Source: UBA2329 sp964577215
Lineage (GTDB): Bacteria; Bacteroidota; Bacteroidia; Chitinophagales; Saprospiraceae
Length of the DNA stretch: 10,273 bases
Assembly: GCA_964577215.1 (NCBI GenBank)
Contig: CAZNYK010000138.1
Coordinates: 1 to 10,273 of the forward strand
Direction: 5' to 3'
This document shows, piece after piece, positions 6,028 to 10,273 of the stretch. Within the stretch, counting starts at the first letter, position 1, and every line of letters begins with the position of its first letter. The position numbers were made by a program, and so were the translations under genes. Under the pieces are notes generated by a model that had not been told where the DNA came from, searched no databases, and was given only the letters and a program-made list of their open reading frames with translations.

Positions 6028-7662
6028 TTGACAGCTACATCCACATCTCAGTTCAATCATCTGCCTGCGTCTCTCAGGCACATTGCATCCACGCTAAGGA
6101 AAAGCAAAGCCCTCAAGCCGATGGAACTCCGGCGCACCGTGCTGGAAGCAGGCGTGAAGGAAGAAGACCTCATGCCATGGGCGGATTTCGATCATCCTGT
6201 AGCCGACAGCTACGGACGAAAACTGGTTTACAAGGAGGATAATTTTGAGATCATGGTCATGTCGTGGCAACCGGGCGATTTCTCCGGCCTGCACGACCAT
6301 GGTTTCACCCAATACGGCGCCGTCCAGGTTTTCGGGGAGGCCGAACATGCTGTATTTCACGTGGAGGAAGATACCATCCGCACCCTCGCCCGCTGGACGC
6401 TCAAACCGGGCGAAGCTGTAAGCGTAAGCCACAGTTTGGTGCACCAAATGGGGAATCCCGGTTCAAAGCGTTTCCTCTCCCTGCATGTGTACGGCACGCC
6501 TGATTCACTGGAAAATGTGACCGGGGAAGCCCGGGTGTTCGACCTGCACCGGCAGGTGATCCAACGGGTGGATGGCGGCGTGTTCTTCGCTTTGCCTTCC
6601 CACGAGGTCGTACGGGAGGAACCCGGCCCGGAAGCGGATTTCCCCACCCACCTGCGCTACCTCATCGAATTGCAACGCCGTCTGCAGCGCATGGCCGACG
6701 CCGGTATTGCCCGCGCAAAAGAGCAATTGCCCGCCGTGATTGAGGCTTTGGAGTCGGCCGCACACCGCGACCGGATCACCTTTTGCCTGAAGGAACGTAC
6801 AGATGCCGGCGGCCACAGCACCGACTCTGTGTATTGGAAGATCATCAACCAGGAATTGCGCGAAATGGCCCGCCTGCAAAGCGGCTACTCCAAGCCCGCA
6901 GCCGACGCTTTCCACCGATACGCAGAACTGTACGACGCCGTCATCTGCCAACCTTGCCTGGATGACTTTATGGCCGGCTACCTGCGTTTTTTTGCCGCAG
7001 GGCAGCATCTCGACCTGTCATCTGCTAAAATCCTGTCCGTTGGATGCGGCACAGGTTTGGTGGAAGCCTGGATGCTGACCGAATTAGGCGTTCGTTATGA
7101 AAACCTGCTGGGGATGGATATCTCGCCCTCAATGGTGGCTGAAGCCAAAAGCCGCATACAGGCAGAAGAGGGCGATATTTTCAGCTTTGAGGCAGGCGCC
7201 GGAACCTGGGATATGATCTTCAGCGGTCTGAACGTCTTTCATTACTTAGATCATCGCCGGTTTGACGAGGCAGTGCAACGCACAGCAGCGCTTTTGAGCC
7301 CCGGCGGTTGGTTTGCAGGCGATTTTATTACTCCCGATCATATCCGCTGGTATCCCAATGTGCTCTTCTCCCGCGACGGGAATGTCATTTCCCTGCGCAC
7401 CCCGCACTTGGTGGAAGCGGGCGGCGCGCTCTTCCAGGATAGCGAAATTGTGAACGTCAGCTTCCAGCAAGGTCATATGGAAGTGACCGACGCGGGCCGG
7501 CACCGGAGGTATTTGCCTGCATTGCACCGGGTGCGGCGCAGTTTCGAACAAGCCTTCGGCGGCAGTGTCAGGATTTTCGATGCGCATTCCCTCCAACCGG
7601 TCTCCCCGGATGCAGACAGTTGCGCCTCTACGCGTTATGTGGTCATTGCACAAAAGGGCTAA
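6028..7662 (+). CDS. Cysteine dioxygenase-type cupin fused to a SAM-dependent methyltransferase
   Basis: A 544-residue two-domain protein. Residues about 15-195 form a thiol dioxygenase cupin. Against known cysteine dioxygenase I see Tyr62 and Arg64 (YGRKL; the Arg grips the cysteine carboxylate), iron ligands His89, His91 (GLHDHG) and His139 (VHQMGN), and Ser151-His153-Tyr155 (SLHVYG) matching the outer-sphere Ser-His-Tyr set. The Cys that crosslinks to this Tyr in animal enzymes is absent (Tyr96), as is usual in bacteria. A helical linker (200-300) leads to a Rossmann methyltransferase: VGCGTG (338-343), acidic Asp364 in GMDISPS, WDMIFSGLNVFHYL (394-407) and LLSPGGWF (422-429). The cupin half should oxidise cysteine or a related thiol to the sulfinate; the methyl acceptor is unknown. 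The start is a TTG: coding-like helical sequence continues upstream of the first ATG (6121), and no in-frame ATG lies between the preceding stop (5986) and 6028. Confidence 0.82.
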   Translation: MTATSTSQFNHLPASLRHIASTLRKSKALKPMELRRTVLEAGVKEEDLMPWADFDHPVADSYGRKLVYKEDNFEIMVMSWQPGDFSGLHDHGFTQYGAVQVFGEAEHAVFHVEEDTIRTLARWTLKPGEAVSVSHSLVHQMGNPGSKRFLSLHVYGTPDSLENVTGEARVFDLHRQVIQRVDGGVFFALPSHEVVREEPGPEADFPTHLRYLIELQRRLQRMADAGIARAKEQLPAVIEALESAAHRDRITFCLKERTDAGGHSTDSVYWKIINQELREMARLQSGYSKPAADAFHRYAELYDAVICQPCLDDFMAGYLRFFAAGQHLDLSSAKILSVGCGTGLVEAWMLTELGVRYENLLGMDISPSMVAEAKSRIQAEEGDIFSFEAGAGTWDMIFSGLNVFHYLDHRRFDEAVQRTAALLSPGGWFAGDFITPDHIRWYPNVLFSRDGNVISLRTPHLVEAGGALFQDSEIVNVSFQQGHMEVTDAGRHRRYLPALHRVRRSFEQAFGGSVRIFDAHSLQPVSPDADSCASTRYVVIAQKG

Positions 7663-7678
7663 CCCACAAATGCCAGTT

Positions 7679-7763
7679 TATTTTGTCCGCCGATTACACC
7701 AATGCGCACAGATCAGACCGGAAAGAAAATCTGTGGAAATCCGTGTAATCTGTGGACAAAATA
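7679..7763. repeat. Imperfect 35-bp inverted repeat between convergent genes
   Basis: Left arm 7679-7713 and right arm 7729-7763 are reverse complements at 28 of 35 positions, with a 15-base spacer. The ends are best conserved: TATTTTGTCC at the outer edge, GATTACAC in the middle, CACAGAT at the inner edge. As RNA from either strand it would make a long hairpin, and it lies 17 bases after the fusion gene's stop, near galE's 3' end. It has no T-tract, so it is not a classical terminator; it looks more like a palindromic intergenic repeat. Confidence 0.75.
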
Positions 7764-7804
7764 CGCCTGACCCGGCAAATAATTCGTGGAATTTGTGGAC
7801 AAAA
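7738..7804 (+). repeat. Direct repeat of a 24-base unit made of 8-9 nt subunits
   Basis: The 24 bases at 7738-7761 and those at 7781-7804 match at 21 of 24 positions, both ending GTGGACAAAA. Within them and just upstream an 8-mer AT(C/T)(C/T)GTG(G/T) recurs at 7729, 7739, 7748, 7782 and 7791, so the spacing is 9-10 bases within clusters. The left arm of the inverted repeat is a further copy in reverse orientation. The second copy runs to within three bases of the galE stop codon. Confidence 0.7.
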
Positions 7805-7806
7805 AC

Positions 7807-8829
7807 CTACCCGCCCCGCCGCTTCTGCTCCCAGTCCCATGCCGTGCGCATGATGTCTTCAATATTGCGTGTGGGTTTCCAACCGAGTTGTTTTTCGGCG
7901 CGGGTCTTGTCGGCATACACGGCTACCACATCGCCGGGGCGACGCGGGCCGGTGCGGTAGTTCAGCGGTGCGCCGGCCACTTTCTCGAAGGCCGAGATGG
8001 CCTCCAGCACCGTTACGCCTTCGCCGATGCCGAGGTTGAACACCTCGCAGGACGCGGCATTGCGGCCCTCTACCAGGTACCGCAGCGCTTTGGTGTGGGC
8101 ATTGGCTAAGTCCATCACATGGATGTAGTCGCGCACACAACTGCCGTCGCGGGTGGGATAGTCGGCGCCGAAAACCGTCATTTCCGGGCGCAGGCCTATG
8201 GCAGTTTCGGTGATGACCGGTACCAGGTTGGATGCGGCGTTGGCAGGCGACTCGCCGATGAGGGCGCTTTCATGGGCGCCGGCGGGGTTGAAATAGCGCA
8301 ACAAGATGCTCTTCATTCCAGGTAATGCAGGCATTGCATCGCGAATGATCTGCTCGCCCATTTGCTTGGTTCGGCCATAGGGCGATTCCGCCTCCTGCCA
8401 GGGCGTGTCTTCTGTCACAGGAAGCTCCTTGGCATTGCCATATACAGAGCAGGAGGAGGAGAAAATGAGATCGGGTACGCCGAACTCCTGCATGCAGGCC
8501 AATATGTTGAGCAGGCTGTTGATGTTGTTGTGAAAATAACGCAAGGGCTGTTGCACCGATTCGCCTACCAACTTCAAGGCGGCGAAGTGGATGACGCCCG
8601 TGAGATCGGGATGGTCTGAAAATATCTTCCGGGTGGAATGGAGGTCGCACAGGTCAATGGCGTAATTCCGCACCCGGCGCCCGGTGATGGCCTCAATGCC
8701 GTCCAGCACTTTTTCGTCCGAGTTGGAAAGATTGTCTGCGCTGAGCACATCGAATCCGTTGTCTATCAGGTCAACAATGGTGTGGCTGCCGATGTATCCG
8801 CAGCCGCCTGTTACGAGGATTTTGGACAT
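7807..8829 (-). CDS. galE: UDP-glucose 4-epimerase
   Basis: A 340-residue short-chain dehydrogenase/reductase of normal GalE length. The NAD-binding glycine motif TGGCGYIGSH is at residues 7-16, a FAALKLVGES segment near 82-91, the catalytic Ser region SSSCSVYG at 124-131, the catalytic pair Tyr151 and Lys155 (YGRTK), then NPAGAH and the substrate-loop motif RDGSCVRDYIHVMDLA. The enzyme interconverts UDP-glucose and UDP-galactose in the cytoplasm (Leloir pathway and supply of galactose for surface polysaccharide). No galK or galT is alongside, so a role in glycan precursor supply is as likely as galactose use. The gene converges on the fusion gene across a repeat-filled 144-base gap and is separated by 95 bases from the upstream membrane hydroxylase gene on the same strand. 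Its composition is very GC-rich (about 77% in one 60-base sample). Confidence 0.95.
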   Translation of the reverse strand: MSKILVTGGCGYIGSHTIVDLIDNGFDVLSADNLSNSDEKVLDGIEAITGRRVRNYAIDLCDLHSTRKIFSDHPDLTGVIHFAALKLVGESVQQPLRYFHNNINSLLNILACMQEFGVPDLIFSSSCSVYGNAKELPVTEDTPWQEAESPYGRTKQMGEQIIRDAMPALPGMKSILLRYFNPAGAHESALIGESPANAASNLVPVITETAIGLRPEMTVFGADYPTRDGSCVRDYIHVMDLANAHTKALRYLVEGRNAASCEVFNLGIGEGVTVLEAISAFEKVAGAPLNYRTGPRRPGDVVAVYADKTRAEKQLGWKPTRNIEDIMRTAWDWEQKRRGG

Positions 8830-8849
8830 GAACGTGGTTTTTCAGGGGG

Positions 8850-8857
8850 CGAAGATA
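8850..8857 (-). promoter_or_regulatory. Probable -7 element for galE
   Basis: Minus-strand TATCTTCG differs from TAnnTTTG at one base and lies 20 bases before the galE ATG. A weak TTTA (8881-8878) is 20 bases farther upstream. Since the preceding gene ends 95 bases away, galE may have this promoter of its own. Confidence 0.35.
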
Positions 8858-8924
8858 CACCCTCATTGTCCAATGACTAAACATAACCAATAATAAAAAC
8901 CGGCGTCTTTCAGCGTCAAAAGAA

Positions 8925-10208
8925 CTATTTGTCCTCAGAGAAGACCCCTGCGTACAAACGCTCCCTCCCAAAATCGAACTTCACCAACAAAATAGAAATG
9001 ACGAAAGAGACGGCCAAATAGCCCGCCACGATGGCGCTGCCGTAGGGCAAAATGCGGTTCAGCCCAAACCAGTCCTGCTGGATGTATAACACTGCAAAAC
9101 CCATACCCACGCGCAAAAGATCGTAGAAAACGGCATTCGGGTTTTTATCGGCTAATTCGGCCATGCTGTAAACGCTTACAAAAAAGAACAACCCGTACAC
9201 GAATATCCCCGGGCTGCCGATGGAAGCAATTTGCCCGAAAAAGTGGGCGGACAAAAGCATCAAAAGAGCGAGATGGACCACCGACCATGTTTTTAGCCGG
9301 GCCGAACTCGGCGGGTTGTATTTTTCAAAGTGGTAAACATCTTCGATCTTGCCTACGGGAAAACGCTCCGCCACATCTGCCGGGCGCCAGCCGGTAGGCA
9401 TCCACCACACGCGCAGTTTGTCGCGCCAATTGCGGGCATACCATGCGTCTTTGGCCAGCAGCCACAAGTGCTGGAAGTTGATCTTTATCGGATTCCAGGT
9501 GCGCACCGGGCGCGTGATGCCGTACACCGGCGGCGTGTGGGGCAATTCTTCCTGGAAGGTGCCGAAGAGCTTGTCCCAGATGATGAAAATCTGGCTGTAG
9601 TTCTTGTCCAAATATTCCCGGTTGATGGCATGGTGTACCCGGTGGTGGGAGGGCGTCACGATTACCTTTTCCAACAAACCCATCCTGTCGATGTGCCGGG
9701 TATGGTACCAAAACTGCGCAAACAAATGCAGCGGGGCTATGGTGGCCACCACGATGGCCGGAATGCCGAGCAAGGCCGCCGGCAACAGGAAAAAAGTGAA
9801 CAGATTGACGAAAGAGGACACGCTCTGCCGCAGCGCGCAAGGCAGGTTGAACTCCTCGCTGCTGTGATGGATGAGATGTTTGTTCCAGAAGAAATTGATC
9901 TCGTGCGCCCAGCGGTGTACCCAATACCCCTGAAAATCGAGCACGATGAAGACAAATACATACACCCACCACTTCGGCTCTACCTGCAGAAGCGCCATGT
10001 GCTTCACCATCCATGTATAGGAGATGATGGAGATACTTAGGCCGAGCACGTCTTTTACGGCATTGGTCAGCCCTGAGAGCAGGCTCGACACCATGTCCAT
10101 AATGGGCGTCCTGTCTTCGCCGCGCAGCAGGCCGTACACTTTCTCTATGAGAATGAGCGCCAGGAAAAAAGGAATGGCGATGAGCAGTACCTGGCCGTAT
10201 CGTTCCAT
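8925..10208 (-). CDS. Membrane di-iron fatty acid hydroxylase superfamily protein, alkylglycerol monooxygenase-like
   Basis: A 427-residue integral membrane protein. Hydrophobic helices (about 8-25, 50-75, 80-97, 130-165) flank the eight-His-type di-iron site: HRWAHE (98-103), HLIHHSSEEFNL (111-122), HTRHID (169-174) and SHHRVHH (187-193). This is the sterol desaturase/fatty acid hydroxylase fold. The wording around the sites (HHSSEEFNLPCALRQS, TPSHHRVHH, DKNYSQIFIIWDKLFGTF) is strikingly like animal alkylglycerol monooxygenase (TMEM195), which cleaves ether lipids with tetrahydrobiopterin; the overall length is also close to that protein's roughly 445. After the catalytic part come an extra cytosolic stretch and a C-terminal block of four or so membrane helices, again as in that subgroup. 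Ether-lipid or other lipid oxidation in the membrane is therefore likely, but substrate and cofactor are inferred. It may share a transcript with galE or be monocistronic. Confidence 0.88.
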   Translation of the reverse strand: MERYGQVLLIAIPFFLALILIEKVYGLLRGEDRTPIMDMVSSLLSGLTNAVKDVLGLSISIISYTWMVKHMALLQVEPKWWVYVFVFIVLDFQGYWVHRWAHEINFFWNKHLIHHSSEEFNLPCALRQSVSSFVNLFTFFLLPAALLGIPAIVVATIAPLHLFAQFWYHTRHIDRMGLLEKVIVTPSHHRVHHAINREYLDKNYSQIFIIWDKLFGTFQEELPHTPPVYGITRPVRTWNPIKINFQHLWLLAKDAWYARNWRDKLRVWWMPTGWRPADVAERFPVGKIEDVYHFEKYNPPSSARLKTWSVVHLALLMLLSAHFFGQIASIGSPGIFVYGLFFFVSVYSMAELADKNPNAVFYDLLRVGMGFAVLYIQQDWFGLNRILPYGSAIVAGYLAVSFVISILLVKFDFGRERLYAGVFSEDK

Positions 10209-10242
10209 GGCTGATGCGAGTGGTTTGGTTAGGATGAGGAGG

Positions 10243-10250
10243 CAAATTTA
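10243..10250 (-). promoter_or_regulatory. Bacteroidota -7 element for the membrane hydroxylase gene
   Basis: Minus-strand TAAATTTG is a full TAnnTTTG match, 34 bases before the ATG at 10208. The -33 region falls in the T-run formed by the last seven bases of the window, so only TTTT rather than TTTG can be seen there. Confidence 0.55.
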
Positions 10251-10273
10251 GGGTATTGCCGGGAAGAAAAAAA

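Noticed and set aside
7748..7802. TGTGGACAA twice (7752-7760, 7794-7802), resembling DnaA boxes and hence an origin
   Set aside because: Each differs from the TTATCCACA consensus, they lie inside the repeat units, and there is no AT-rich unwinding region or dnaA/dnaN neighbour. They are better explained as part of the repeat.
9325..10245. 306-residue open frame on the minus strand and a 236-residue plus-strand frame over the same area
   Set aside because: Both overlap the membrane hydroxylase, whose His motifs and membrane helices identify the real frame. The alternatives are His/Pro/Arg-rich in the manner of GC-rich frame shadows.

Overview
The window looks like a chromosomal segment of a member of the Bacteroidota, possibly a Saprospirales/Lewinella-like lineage. 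The phylum is well supported; the finer placement is a guess. The evidence is the recurrent TAnnTTTG -7 promoter element, in one case exactly TTTG-N19-TACCTTTG, together with typical families (DUF3109, a DUF4240 protein, a GH32 lipoprotein, a COG1569 PIN toxin with a Bacteroidota-type small partner). Most metabolic genes are GC-rich by hand count of 60-base samples (about 60% or more in the sugar porter and galE). The toxin-type genes at 405-1056 and parts of 2436-3359 sit near 40%.

Layout. 1-233 (-): the start of a GH32 fructan/sucrose hydrolase lipoprotein, cut by the window edge. 405-1056 (+): a PIN-domain toxin with its small partner. 1068-2390 (-): a sugar porter of the major facilitator superfamily. 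2436-3359 (-): a two-gene unit, a DUF4240 protein followed by a solo GIY-YIG nuclease-like protein. 3529-4116 (+): a Cys-rich DUF3109 protein, divergent from the previous unit with well-formed promoters on both sides. 4117-4507: a 391-base gene-free stretch with palindromes, a foldable RNA leader and a strong intrinsic terminator placed just before the next gene. 4508-5890 (+): a sodium:solute symporter. 6028-7662 (+): a fusion of a cysteine dioxygenase-type cupin with a SAM-dependent methyltransferase. 7663-7806: an intergenic repeat cluster with a 35-bp imperfect inverted repeat. 7807-8829 (-): galE. 8925-10208 (-): an integral-membrane fatty acid hydroxylase very like animal alkylglycerol monooxygenase.

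How genes may work together. The GH32 enzyme and the sugar porter fit one task: releasing fructose or sucrose units outside the cytoplasm and importing the hexose. A toxin-antitoxin pair on the opposite strand lies between them. The DUF4240/GIY-YIG pair looks like a toxin-and-partner or conflict cassette, although no delivery domain is present.

Most interesting points: (1) the dioxygenase-methyltransferase fusion, whose dioxygenase half keeps the iron ligands, the Ser-His-Tyr residues and the carboxylate-binding Arg of true cysteine dioxygenase; (2) the symporter leader, where an upstream stem, an alternative antiterminator-like stem and a terminator share segments in a mutually exclusive way, as in riboswitches; (3) the DUF4240/GIY-YIG pair; (4) the intergenic inverted repeat built from 8-9 nt units. 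All folds were done by eye and all family calls come from motif recognition without database searches.
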